From positions 3,935,068-3,999,067 of the forward strand of contig BCHH01000001.1 of NCBI GenBank assembly GCA_001599595.1: 64,000 nt of DNA, read 5' to 3'. This document shows positions 21,488 to 32,338 of the stretch, piece after piece (within the stretch, counting starts at the first letter, position 1; the number at the start of each line of letters is the position of its first letter). Source of the DNA: Beverwykella pulmonaria (lineage: Eukaryota; Ascomycota; Dothideomycetes; Pleosporales; Melanommataceae). Below the pieces are notes generated by a model, which was not told the origin of the DNA, searched no databases, and saw only the letters and a list, made by a program, of their open reading frames with translations. Both the position numbers and the translations under genes were made by a program.

Positions 21488-21689
21488 CGCTTCGTGCGCA
21501 CACTTCCAGTCTCTTAGCTAGGTGTGCAACAAGGCTCTTAGTTAACCCCTACCATCATAGATAAAGAGTCAATGCAGTTCCTCCAAAGCTTCCACTACCC
21601 GTGACACACATCATTGCCAATTACCACCAGTAGTTCGTTATTGATAAAAAATACAAAGGAATGATTCACACCGCCGTGTAGACTATAAT

Positions 21690-22050
21690 TAGCGATAGGG
21701 AGCATAGAGGCAACTCCAAATCGGATGTCTTTTCTCTTGCATGCGTCTTTCTTGAAATTTTAGATGCGCTTCACCCAAATTTGCTGCCGGACGCTTTACT
21801 CAAAGGGACATTTCACAAGACTTTGGATCAACTCTCTCCGAGGGAGCCACTGTCGGATATCCCAAAGAAACCATCTTATCGCCACATCCTGAAATTAGTA
21901 CAGGGCATATTAGCGTTCAATTCTGAGGAGCGCATGTCGGCAACGGATCTTACGGCATTTCTTCCAGTGCACCTGAACGATATGCGAGTTATTGTGGAGG
22001 AATGCAATGTCTTGAGCATACGAGGGAGCCGCGGGGGAGAGTCCAAATAG
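21690..22050 (+). pseudogene. protein kinase C-lobe fragment
   Basis: Plus-strand frame reads REHRGNSKSDVFSLACVFLEIL, then PSYRHILKLVQGIL and ERMSATDL. 'SDVFSLAC' is kinase subdomain IX and the rest follows the end of a kinase domain. The ATP loop, HRD and DFG are absent; a stop lies just upstream at about 21680. A fragment of a fungal Ser/Thr kinase-like gene. Confidence 0.55.
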
Positions 22051-22602
22051 GATAGAAGGGAGGCGGACAATCCAGAAGCAGAACGCCTGGCGTTTGAACA
22101 ACTTTATGTAATTGTGTAAGCCGCTAAAGTTTACAGTTCCTTCTTAATTTAGTTCATTGCAAAACAACTTTGCAACTACTATAACCGCTCTACTGTTAGA
22201 CTGCCACAAAAACCAAATCACATGCTCAAACCTAGCCATTTGGAACCTAATAAGCAACGTAGACGACTTTTTCCCTGTGCGATTGAGCAGGCGGAGAGTT
22301 GTCTCTTCACCACAGAACCACACAACTATGAGCCCACCAACTTTCAGGTGCTCCACGCTAACACGTGGTAAGAATAAATCTCTAATCTCTTTGTTAAGTT
22401 ACATCGGAACATCTACGAATAGCAATAATGTAGCTATAGCAGGTCAGTTATCCTCCCTACTCTCTTGTTTACCCCCTCTCTTTCTTCTTGCAACATATAA
22501 CCACTTTAAACCCATGAGTGTGACCCTAAGCGGCGAATAGAAAGATAGTAATAGCTAGTAGTATATGATGGACGAGAAGAGATCAAACGAGGGTATGGTC
22601 TA
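22051..22602. other. intergenic stretch
   Basis: AT-rich. A chance frame at 22157-22540 has no recognised content. Contains the 3' flank of the HET-ankyrin gene. Confidence 0.35.
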
Positions 22603-25058
22603 TTAAGAGTGCTTCATGTATAGCTGCAGCAGCTGAACTACCTCCTCATGCCCGTACCATTTTGCAAATTTTGAGGGTGTCAAACTGTGTACACTTGCGT
22701 TGGCTTTAGTGTTGACGTCGACCTTGCGTGTCTCCAGTAGCAGCTTGACTATTGCCTTATGGCCGTTCCCCGCCGCCAGTGATAGCGGTGTCCGTTCGTA
22801 TTCACCATCCTTTACGTCGACATCAACCTTGCAAGTCTCAAGCAGTAGCTTGACTATTGCCTCATGGCCATTCTGCGCTGCCCATGCTAGCGGCGTTCGT
22901 CTGTACTTACTATCCTTCACGTCGACATTAATCTTGCGTGTCTCGAGTAGTAACTTAACTATTGCCTCATGGCCATTCTGCGCCGCCCATAATAGCGGCG
23001 TTCGTCCACACTGGCTGTCCTTCATGTCGACGTCGACCTTGCGTGTCTCGAGTAGTAGCTTGACTATTGCCTCATGGCCGTTCTGCGCCGCCCATGATAG
23101 CGGCGTTCGACCACACTGACTGTCTTTCGCGTTGACGTCGACCTTGTTTGTTTCTAATAGTTGCTTGACTATCACCTTATGGCCTTTCCCCGCCGCCCAT
23201 GATAGCGGCGTCCGTCCACATTGACTATCTTCTAAGTCCGGATTAACGCCGCCTTTCGTAAGTAGGAAGTCTACTATTGCATCATACCCGTTCCCTGCAG
23301 CCCATGAAAGCGGTGTTAGACCATATTGGCAATTTAACATATGCGAACGTTCTTTTCTAAACACTATCTCATAGCCCTTGATTGCTTCTCGAAGCCTTTG
23401 TTCTGCCTGTACATAGTCTCCTGAGTCCCCTAATATTAGTCCAACATCCCATGTTCTGGTCGATTTGTTTAATAATCTTTCTAGTTCTGTCTTTTCTGAC
23501 TCTGTCTTCAATTGCCCTGGCAATTGGATGTGTGTTTCAATAGATGTTTCGTGTGGTCCTTTGTATTCCAAGTCCCCCGTGGAGTTTTCCCAGTCCCAGA
23601 CTAGGAGGAAGTCGCGGTTAGAGTGCTTTGTTGATTGTAGAAACTCTAGCCAGTCAATATCCCTGACCCCATTTTTTATATTCTCTGGTATTATTGCAAT
23701 CACAATGACAGCGAAGTAGTCTTTGTATGATCTGATGATAGTAGGTTTTGAAGTTCCTTGAAGGAGGCAGATAAGGTCACCGTCCTGTATTGGTTTTGCT
23801 GAGTTCTGGAGAGTCCAGTGAGCGTTCCATTCTCCCATGTTGTCCAGTTGGTTCGATGTGTTCATGAACTTGATATCCACCTTCTGTTTGTTACCCAAAG
23901 CAGAATTCTTCTTTGTTGAGACCTCCCCAAGGACACAGCCCTTGCTCTTGATAACTGCCATCTCCTTATCGCCCCAAGTTTCTACCCATACGTCCTTGTG
24001 GAGAAGGAACTTGGTAAGTTGCTGCAAGATTTTCTCCCATGGAAGTCCGTAGTTAGGCAAAAGGTCAGCTTTGCTTGGATCATCAGAGCACATGCCAAGC
24101 AAAGCGTACACCTTATCGTGCCGCCTAGTAGCCTTATGGGCATGATACATATCTATCAGCTCACCGAGTGGGCAAATACCTAGAGAGCGTCCACCGGCCG
24201 TACTTGTTGGGTAATTAGGCCGGAAGATCGCACCTCTTATTAGGTAGGCTACTGAATCAACCAAACCCTGCAAATCTGGACGAACCTTGTAGAAATCCGT
24301 TAATAAATCTAGACCTAAGCAGAAGGCGTATCCATCGATATTCATAGAACCACACTTAATTAGGACTTGACGAGCTGCGGCAACCTCCTGAAGTACCTAA
24401 CTCGACATATTAGTAACTTCTGTGAACATTTTCGAGCTTCTATTCTCACCCAGATGCGCCGAAACCAGGGTCGCTCAAGTAGCTTTAGCATCGCTTCCCG
24501 GCCCTTTTTTTTATTCGAAGAATATGTAGAGTTGTCTCGTGCGGCAACACGTATATCTTCAAGCGCTTCATCGCTATCATCTGCTCTTTTTCCAAGCCAA
24601 ACAATTACACGATTTGCTTGGCTATAAATCTTTGCCATAGACTGAATATGGTGTTCTTTCTCTTTATCGTCAGCCTGGTTGATGCAAATAGCGTCTATCC
24701 AGATAATCCGTTCGATGGAGCAATCTCGAAGTTGCCAGAGAGCCCCATGAAGATTTTCTGTAACATGGAAGCGATGCCCATTTAGTAAAATAGGAACCGT
24801 CTTGTCTGGATTTCCCCATACGTAAGATAAGGCTTCGTATAGGTGAGTTCCTTGGTTTGATTCTAGAGAGTGGTTGAAGAGTTGGCATCTGATAGTGGCG
24901 GACTCGTCGTTATTTGGCATCAGACGAAGTAGGCGAATGTCGTGGTCTGTTGGAATCGAAGAATAGCGGTAAGGGATTCCCTTCGCCCTCTGATATTTGA
25001 GCAAGGCTGCTAATGCAACGAAAATACCGAGGGTCAGCACCACCCACATCGAATTCAT
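22603..25058 (-). CDS. membrane-anchored HET domain-ankyrin protein
   Basis: Exon 1 24450-25058 and exon 2 22603-24396 flank a 53-nt intron (GTGAGA, branch TTACTAATA, GTTAG); 800 residues. Residues 4-21 are a hydrophobic N-terminal anchor. HET domain: YEALSYVWG (74-82), WIDAICINQ (120-128), VIVWLG (151-156), PWFRRIWVLQE across the splice site, and GLCSDDPSKADL-like DKVYALLGMCSDDP further on. Residues about 560-795 are seven ankyrin units of 34 residues, several nearly identical (TPLSWAAQNGHEAIVKLLLE). HET domains trigger cell death in fungal heterokaryon incompatibility; the ankyrin array would be the sensor. Membrane anchoring is unusual for this class. Same strand as the dynamin-like gene upstream. 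Confidence 0.88.
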
Positions 25059-25061
25059 CGT

Positions 25062-25758
25062 CCTTTAGCGTCAGTGAGGCAGGTATAAGATTTTTCTAGG
25101 TTTCGTGAACAGTAGGTATGCGGAATAACTAAGAGTGTGCAGTATGGCATGAAGGAGGGCAAAACAGCGGCTGGGCCTGTCTTGGTGGGGCCACATCTTA
25201 CCTCAGCGGGAGAGGTCTTGGCTTTTGGAGCTCTCCCTACCCACACCCTCCTCCCATATGTGGATTTGTAGCGCCTATTAGTACGAAATTATTGAAAATT
25301 CAACGTTCTTCTACATAATAAGTTAATTGAAAGCTAAGAAAATAGCCCACGCAATTAGTAAATGATAGCTGACGTTCTACCTACTTTTCTACTTGTGTAG
25401 TAGAGGAAAAGAAAAGGTAATATTATTAAAGTACTTCTCCATCTGATTAATCGATTTTAAACGTTGGAGGTTATGATAGAGGTGAAGGCTTTGCCATGTG
25501 TATAACACCCGATGAGCTCGAATGCATTTAGATCGTTCCAAAATAACGTAGACGGGATTAGCTCGCCGATCCAAAAGTGCACGTTTATTCTTTAAGGGAT
25601 TCCACTCTATAATGATGCCTGAATAAACTTAGTTTAAGATTGTAAAAGTATGATCACAAGCAAATTACGCCTCGGCAACAACTAGCAAGAAATAATTATC
25701 ACACCACGCAATGTCCACAAGACTAGCCATATAAGACAACTCAAATGTTCCGCCAAAC
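25062..25758. other. intergenic stretch
   Basis: Between the HET-ankyrin start and the dynamin stop: promoter of the former and 3' end of the latter. AT-rich. Short minus-strand frames are without recognisable content. Confidence 0.4.
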
Positions 25759-28244
25759 TTAGATATCTACTGCCCGCCTCCTGGCGGCGGCTCTCATCTT
25801 CTTTGATTTCTTAGAGGATGATATCTCCGCTTCCTGTTCTGCTAGCTCAGTATCAGGAGTTTCCAATGGAGTAAGGTCATAAGCATTCTCCAAATTACTG
25901 ATTGGTCTTTCAGGGAGTAGTTCTCTAGGACTAGGTGTGTCCTCTTGGTCGGAATCGTCGGATCCCTTGCCATATTCATATGAGTAATAATGAAGGTTTC
26001 CAAATCGCTGACTTATTTGAGTTGTATCGTCTTGTGCATCTGTTTATGATGTCAGTCGCAATGGGCAAGGACGTAATAAAGACTCCTTACCAATGTCTTT
26101 AATGACACTGAAGCGCCTACAGGTTTCAGATCCTTTTGTTAGAACATCCAGCTGTTTAGTCAACTTTTCTCGCTCGACTCGGCTCTCTTCAGATTCGCCA
26201 GCAATGACAGTTACTAGGTCAGCGGGCATGCAAATAACAGTTAGAGGAGAGAAAATGTCATAGAGTTTGGATACGAGTTTGACTTCAACGATTTCGACAG
26301 CGACATCGTCAATGAAACGTTTTAAGGCAATCTGTATGAGCAAGGACTTAGATAAGGCGGATTTTTTAATGTTGGGGAGTATAATACCTCATAATAGGCC
26401 TGCATGCAGTCCAAAGCCTCAGAACAGGCAAGACGCTTCACATCTAGCTCTTTGCGTTGTGAAAGAGCGGATACCAGTGGGCGTAGATCCTGATGTTGAA
26501 TGATACCTACGGAATCAAGTGACGCTACGTGAAAGAACTCTTGAAGGATTTTTGTATATTCCACCCTGGCCCGTTCGTTCCGGACTTTTTGGAGATTTTC
26601 GGTGAAACCCTGGTTGTACGTGATTGGATGGCCTGTTTTATGAGGCTTCAGGAGCTCTTTGGCCTTGTCCTTCATGGCACCTAATAGCTGATTTAATGAA
26701 GGCTCAAAAACGTTTTCCAACAGTGCCTTGGAGGTCGAAGCATTGGCGACATGGGTGAGTGTAAGGCTGAGGAATTTTGTAGCGGCCCTCCAAACCTCTT
26801 CGACGTGCTTTTGAGTAATGACTTCCCATAGGCTTGATTGCTCCACAAACAGATCTGCCACTACCATTGGGTTAAAAGTTCCTGGTAACTCTCGGCCCTT
26901 AGTCCTCTGGATCAGCTCCTGTATGTGGTCTAGATATTCGGTTCTCGTAATTGAAATCTGGTCTCTAGAGTCCCGAGCGCTATGTGGACGGTCGCTAAGC
27001 TTGCGTCGATGGCCTCGCATAGTAATCTCCTCTGCGAAACTTTGGTTGAGGTTCTGGATCCAAGCACGTATGCGCTTGTGATAGCCGGCTCCAGAAGTCG
27101 GGTCTTCGAAAAAGGTATCGTTATACGTGCCGTCTGCTGCCGCTTTCGCCAGAGACCGGAATGATTGACTTATGTGGAGAAGATAATGCTTCTGTTCTTC
27201 AATAGTCGTTCTAGGTTCCCCAAGACTCTTTATTCGATTGCGACATTCATCAGATTTCAAATCGATCTCGGAAATTAAGCTGGGCAGCTCGGTAGCAATC
27301 CGCCAGAGAAGAACTCTACTGAGCCTCTCGCGTAACTGACTGATGCCCAAGAGCGATCTAGCAAGTTCTTTCCATATTCCTTGAGAGAAGAATCGCTCTT
27401 CCTCAGCATCTCGAACTGTTAACGAGCACCGTCCCGCTTCGGAGTCCATATTTTTCAAAACATGCCACCCAAGTTGGAACTTGACTTCCTCATTTTTCGA
27501 AAGGGAGACATAAACGGTCTCACTCCGAGAACCAGCAGTCAATGTATCAGGTTTTGTGATGACACCCAGCGTACGGGTACCCGTTTTATCAGCATCGCGA
27601 GCAAGTCTTAGCACGATCTGATTGGCATAATCATTCTTCGCCGAGACTACTGCAAGAATGATGCTCCTGGGTTCTCTCATATAATCTCGAACGACATCTT
27701 GTATTAACTCGACATCGGAAGTGGATTGCTGCTTTGTTTCAGAGTGGATCAGACCAGGCAAGTCAACGATTGTCAGATGAGGTAGATCTGGACCAGAGAC
27801 CTCTACCCGAAGTAAGTCGTTTGAGAAGGTTCTACCGTTGGTGTGCGTTTCTATGACCACTTTTGCGCTTTTAATCAAATCTGGAAGTCCCTCAGAACCA
27901 TCTAAAATCCCGCCGAAGCTACTGAGGGCGCGTTGCTCTGACTTGCTGTGAGAATGATGTGGAACGATTGACACGCGTGCGTGAACGCTTGAATCTTTAC
28001 GGAGAACTAATTCGGTCGGAAATCGGGTGCAGAGATTGCTCTTGACAGGAAACGACACACCGGAAATCGCTTCCAGCACAGAACTCTTCCCAGAGGACTG
28101 GTCCCCACACACGACAATTTGTGGCAAGGAAACATAATGACTGATGCCTTGCGAACGGAGGGAGTCGATAGCATTCAACAACTCTAGTTGGTCTTTGGAA
28201 CGTAATCCATTTAACGCCTCTGTTTGGAAAGGCTCTAGCCCCAT
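25759..28244 (-). CDS. Mx/dynamin-like GTPase
   Basis: Three exons: 26388-28244, 26091-26331, 25759-26039; introns of 56 and 51 nt; 792 residues. Dynamin-type G domain: GDQSSGKSS (47-55), TRFPTE (73-78), DLPGL (161-165), TKPD (230-233). Middle/stalk region follows, then a GTPase effector domain spanning the first splice site (MQAYYE then IALKRFIDDVAVE, ending before RRF). An acidic then basic tail (KKSKKMRAAARRR) ends the protein. No PH or transmembrane segment, so it is closest to the Mx/fungal vacuolar-sorting-like dynamin group. The first ATG of the long frame is 28244; the longer frame upstream has no ATG. Function in this fungus is unknown; such GTPases remodel membranes or restrict viruses. 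Confidence 0.9.
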
Positions 28245-28599
28245 CTTTCGTTTGGTGTCAATGGGGATAATCGTGATATCAGCCAAACGAATGAGAACAA
28301 CAAATATGGAAGAAGCCAAAACGCCCAGAAGAAGCGACGATATACAAAGTGCAGTTTTGTGTGCGAAGTAGTAGCGTAATACAAGTTGGTGAACTCTAGG
28401 CACCAGTGCCAAGCATGAACCCTGAGAGCTGAAGAGCAACGAGATCAGTTCCAGGGGGTGAGGGGCGTGGTTCGATAATTTTAGAGCCTGGCTGCAGCTG
28501 CCTCAAACCAGGAGATGCAGTATGAGAACTGCCTGGGGTGATCTCCAGTGATCATCAGGCTACCTACCAATCAACGCAATGCGCCACAGATTCTAGCCT
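28245..28599. other. dynamin promoter region
   Basis: Upstream of the dynamin ATG. An open minus-strand frame enters it but has no ATG. The palindrome-like GATCTCCAGTGATCATCAGG lies at 28541-28560. No TATA box obvious. Confidence 0.35.
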
Positions 28600-29024
28600 C
28601 ACCTCGTGTCCTGCTTCTTCTGCATTGTGCCCACTATCTCGAACTGCCCGTCGACCTTTGACCTACCACAGTCGTAGTAGGCACAGGTGGGCTTCCCATC
28701 ACCGGGCTATCTAAGGTAGATGGCGTTAAGAGAATCCTTGGGGACGTCTAGATAGGGAATCCCGCCTCCGATCCCGCATGGATCCTGTTAAGCGCCCAAC
28801 ATTGACGTTGCCAGTCTCTCCCTCGGACAGGTCGCGACAACGACGGCATGGCCGTTGATCGAGCCGCAGATGTACGTGTTCTCGTCGTAGTGCATGTCGT
28901 ATGGCGGGGTGCAGTGCTCCTCGTTCAGCATCAGCCGTGCCAGCAGCAGTTCGACGTCCGCGACAGGGCATATCCATGCCATGTGATAGTCGGCGCAACG
29001 AAGCTGTCGGTTACTCGATACCAT
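28600..29024 (-). pseudogene. nucleoside-phosphorylase NLR N-terminus, deleted relic
   Basis: Starts with an intact ATG (29024) and reads YHMAWICPVADVELLLARLML, NTYICGSINGHAVVVA and LATSMLGA. This is the N-terminus of fungal NLR-like proteins that begin with a phosphorylase (PNP_UDP) domain. After a stop it resumes in another frame with GIGGGIP, the phosphorylase glycine motif, and later YYDCGRSKVDGQFEIVGTMQ. A stretch of roughly 20 residues between LGA and GIGGGIP is deleted, and the NACHT and repeat domains are absent. Confidence 0.7.
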
Positions 29025-29226
29025 CTTTTAGCGAATATAACGCCGAGGTTGGAGCTGCTAGTTTAGAGCGTTCTAGATAGAGCTAGGAATCCTGTAAGTA
29101 ATATTCCATGATAGGACAAAAAGATCCCTACCCTCCACCTAGGCATATTCCACGAGCATAATAGGTCTGTCGGTCGTTCGCCCCAAGCCTGGAGAACAGC
29201 GACGAAGTTCCAGTGCACAAGAGGAT

Positions 29227-29478
29227 TCATGTCCAACGGGCTTGCGCCACTCCATCTCCAGCAGGCATTGAAGATAGCGGTGGTTTCGATATATGGTAAA
29301 AGGTGCCAGCGTCGATTACTGCGGCTTGGACGCTGGAGTTTTCGGACAACCGGTTTGCTGGGACGAGTTCAGCAGTTCCACTACCAATGATGATATAGTC
29401 CAATGTGGCATCCTGCTGCTTCTGCTTCTCATCGCTAGGCACAGCAGATACAAGGGCAATTGATCTGAAGGAGATCAT
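29227..29478 (-). pseudogene. GMC oxidoreductase N-terminal fragment
   Basis: ATG at 29478; reads DYIIIGSGTAELVPANRLSE, then VIDAGTFYHISKPPLSS. This is the FAD-binding start of GMC (glucose-methanol-choline) oxidoreductases. Glu replaces the glycine in the expected GTAG motif. The frame stops after about 83 residues; family members have about 600. Fragment only. Confidence 0.65.
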
Positions 29479-29520
29479 AATTGAGTTTGATTTGTTGAGC
29501 TGGCGAGTATCGGTGGACAC

Positions 29521-30176
29521 ATATATTTATAGATAATTATGTCCTCTCGTCTTGCCAATGCATATCGCTATGCTGTTGGGATCGTGCTATCCCCTAGCGC
29601 TGGATAATGTCTAGGTGCATTTGAACGTTGGGCTATCAGCCAGTGGCTATCTAAATGAGCAAATGCGGGGAGCTACTATCCCAAGCGTTTCTGGTTTGAA
29701 ACCCCCGCTCCCTGTTTATCCTTCTAGAAGGCGGGCGTCAGACTCAGTATTGGAAGGCTAGCATGTGTCACTGTCTTCAACGCGACAATCGTTCTATGGT
29801 GACAAGAACCCATGCCAGACAAATGGATATCCTAACCGAAACTCTCTATACCAGAACGAAATTTGCATCACCAGAGATGAATATATAAACATAAAGCGAA
29901 TTATCATTATGGGGCGCGGTCTATCATCCAATGAGGTCGTCATCCCACCAGACGTAAAGGTCAATGCAGGGTATCCAATGCGTGTCGCTCAAAATATACA
30001 CCTAAAGTATTCCAATTCATCATGTAACCTTCTTTCTTTCCTCATCCTCTTTCTGCCCTGTTCCGGCAAAATAATTGTTCATTATCCTTCGTCATCTACG
30101 CTGAAATATCGTACAGAAGAAATAGTCTCGTCGCATCGTATCGGGAGTGGATGCCGCGCTAGGGTGGTTCGCGATC
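29521..30176. other. intergenic stretch
   Basis: A plus-strand frame at 29765-30211 has no recognised content and runs into the antisense of the wall-protein gene. A GGTTTGAAACCCC string near 29694 resembles a tRNA B box, but no cloverleaf could be built. Confidence 0.35.
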
Positions 30177-31021
30177 TCAAAGTACGAAGGCGACACCGAG
30201 AATGCCGATAACGGCACCAAAGATCTCTCGTCGGGGGACACGCGATGGGAGAGCACCGCCGGTGGACCCGGTGGTTTTTGTGGCTCCCTCTGCATTAGGA
30301 GCAATCGGTACGGACGGTGAGGACGTAACGCTAGCTCTAGCAGAAGTAGCGCTTGAGGGAAGCCCCGTGCTGAATGTCTCGCCGCTCGAATTGGTAGTAG
30401 AAGGAGCAACGGAAGCGGAGCTTGTCGCTGACTCGATCACACTGCTCGCCACGGTACTCGAAGGCTCCACAGACACGCTTGAAGAAGCCGGTTGATCGAG
30501 ATAAGTTACAATAATGCTAACCGGCTGGCACTGGGCGCCGATGTTAACACTGTATAGATTCGCAAACCCGCCGCTCATGCAGTGGTAGAAGGTGGTGTTG
30601 GGACCAATGGCCAAAGAGTTGTTTTTACATATCGACCAGCCGCCTGTGTAGATTGCGCCAGCCTGTGGAGGGCCATCGAACTGGAATTGGTAGTTTGCGA
30701 CAATGGAACCGGTCCAACCATGGCTGTCGTGTAAGATTCCATCGTGGAGCGAGCACTTGACAGCGTTTCCGGTGGCCTAGTGACTGTCAATACACTGTGC
30801 TATCTAGGCATGGGGCGTGCGTAGATTACCTCTTCTCCGCTTGCACTGCTCGCCCGCTTGCGCCTAGATGATATGATCAAGGTACCGAGTGTGAAATTGC
30901 CCGACACGGTGTCTTCGCAGCCTTCCGGAGAGGGCTCAGAGGGCGCGACGCCCTCGGGGGGTCCTTGTGCGAAAGAGATGGCAATCAAGGAGAGAGCCGC
31001 CAAAAAGCGCGAGACCTGCAT
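30177..31021 (-). CDS. Pir-type GPI-anchored cell-wall protein
   Basis: Exon 1 30830-31021, intron 30777-30829 (53 nt, GTAATC...CACTAG), exon 2 30177-30776; 263 residues. Signal peptide 1-19; a Lys-Arg site (RRKR, 53-56) as in Pir processing; then the four-cysteine Pir domain with [43 protein letters not shown] and QC. The Ser/Thr-rich stalk (about 145-240) and hydrophobic C-terminal end ([14 protein letters not shown]) suggest a GPI signal. Pir domains are covalently linked to wall glucan. The internal Gln-containing Pir repeats of yeast are absent. Confidence 0.85.
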
Positions 31022-32338
31022 AGTGAAAGACGCTGCGTGGCTAACGTGGTGATAGTGGATGTCGGGTAAGAGATGCTCTCGTTGTGGGCCGCCAAGTATA
31101 GGGTATGCGGCGAGCAATATCGGCGCGAGAGGGTGAGGTGGGGTGGAGGCGAAGAGGGAGGAGGAAGAAGTAGGAGGAGGAAGTAGGAGGTTGGGTGGAC
31201 TAAGCTGTTGGCGCAACTACGCGTTACAGCAAGGAACGTTGCCATTGCCAAAAAGTTGGCCGAGGCCCGTGCGTCTACGGGTTCCAGCTTGAAATCGAGG
31301 CGTCCAATAGGTAGCCTGCAAGTTTCTATCCCTTTCTGGTAGATACAGTATACCAGTTTCTGGAGAAGAGCTGTGCTCCACCTATTTCCCCTCGTTCTAG
31401 GGTCCCGTTGGCAGTGAACGGCAACGAGATCGCAGCTCGAGCATGAATTGCTGCATCGCTGGCGGTGGCGCCGTGGCTGCGGATCGAAGCCGAGGCTGGC
31501 AAGCGCACCGCACCACCCCTGACAACAAGGTGAAGCGGTGATCGTACCCGCGTCCATGCGCCGACCGTTGTGGGGCAAACGCACCGTGCACAGGGGAGCC
31601 ATCTTGATTGTCGAAACAAACAGGTCGGTGACATCACACAATCCCATGTTGTCGCACGGCTTCGCTGCATGGCTGGAGGCGCAGCGAATTCCAGCCACAG
31701 GTAACGAGGAGCAGGTCGCTGGTTTGCCACGACTCCGCTGTTTCGCGCGAGATGGAATGTTTCTCGACCATGACTCTAGGACTAGCAAATTCGTGCGCTG
31801 CTACTGCGGTGGCCGCGTCGATAACGCAGCGAAGTCCAGCCACAGGCAGGAGTATCGTACGAATGCACGTGTACGTCGCCTCGCCACCGGCTGTGCTGCA
31901 TTGATTAAGCGACAGGCAACTGAGCGCCCTCATCCATCTCCCTACGCTGTCCTCAAGATTTCAAACAAACCTAACATGGCTCCCGCTCATTCTTCGAACA
32001 TCTGCCGCCTTCCCACTCCCATTACAGCACCACCAAGCGTCGCAGTTCGAAGTGTGCTCGACATGCATCCTCCGACCACCATATGCAGGTCCCCGCCACC
32101 AGCGCTAGGGCTGCATACGCCAGCCTCGGGCAACACCGGGCCACGTCAACCCCGAAGGGACTGCATACTGCGCTGCCCCTATGTCTACTTCAACAAATAT
32201 ACCAACATGGTCTGGCAAGAGGACACAAGCTTTCAGGTATCTTGGCGAAATGATAGAGTATCTACCAGAAGAACGTTTCCGCAAAATATCTCAACCTTTA
32301 CTCTAAGTGACGAATTGCATTGCTCTATTAACTTAGCT
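31022..32338. other. intergenic stretch, higher GC
   Basis: Promoter of the wall-protein gene (tandem CTCC/AGGAGG-rich DNA at about 31130-31200) and the 3' flank of the Q/P-rich gene. Long frames occur on both strands (for example plus 31538-32593, minus 30985-31788), but they lack family signals, introns or codon regularity and are not called. Confidence 0.4.

Noticed and set aside
21500..21690. Extension of the kinase fragment upstream
   Set aside because: Frames before about 21690 contain stops and no HRD or DFG motif; only the C-lobe piece is supported.
29660..29715. Possible tRNA (GGTTTGAAACCCC with GGGAGC/GCTCCC arms)
   Set aside because: Only about 45 nt between the arms, no anticodon stem and no convincing A box at the right distance.
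29765..30211. 148-residue plus-strand open frame
   Set aside because: Ends antisense to the wall-protein gene, no recognisable domain; codon pattern not coding-like.
30985..31788. Long minus-strand open frame (267 residues)
   Set aside because: It overlaps the signal-peptide exon of the wall-protein gene in another frame and shows no family signal.
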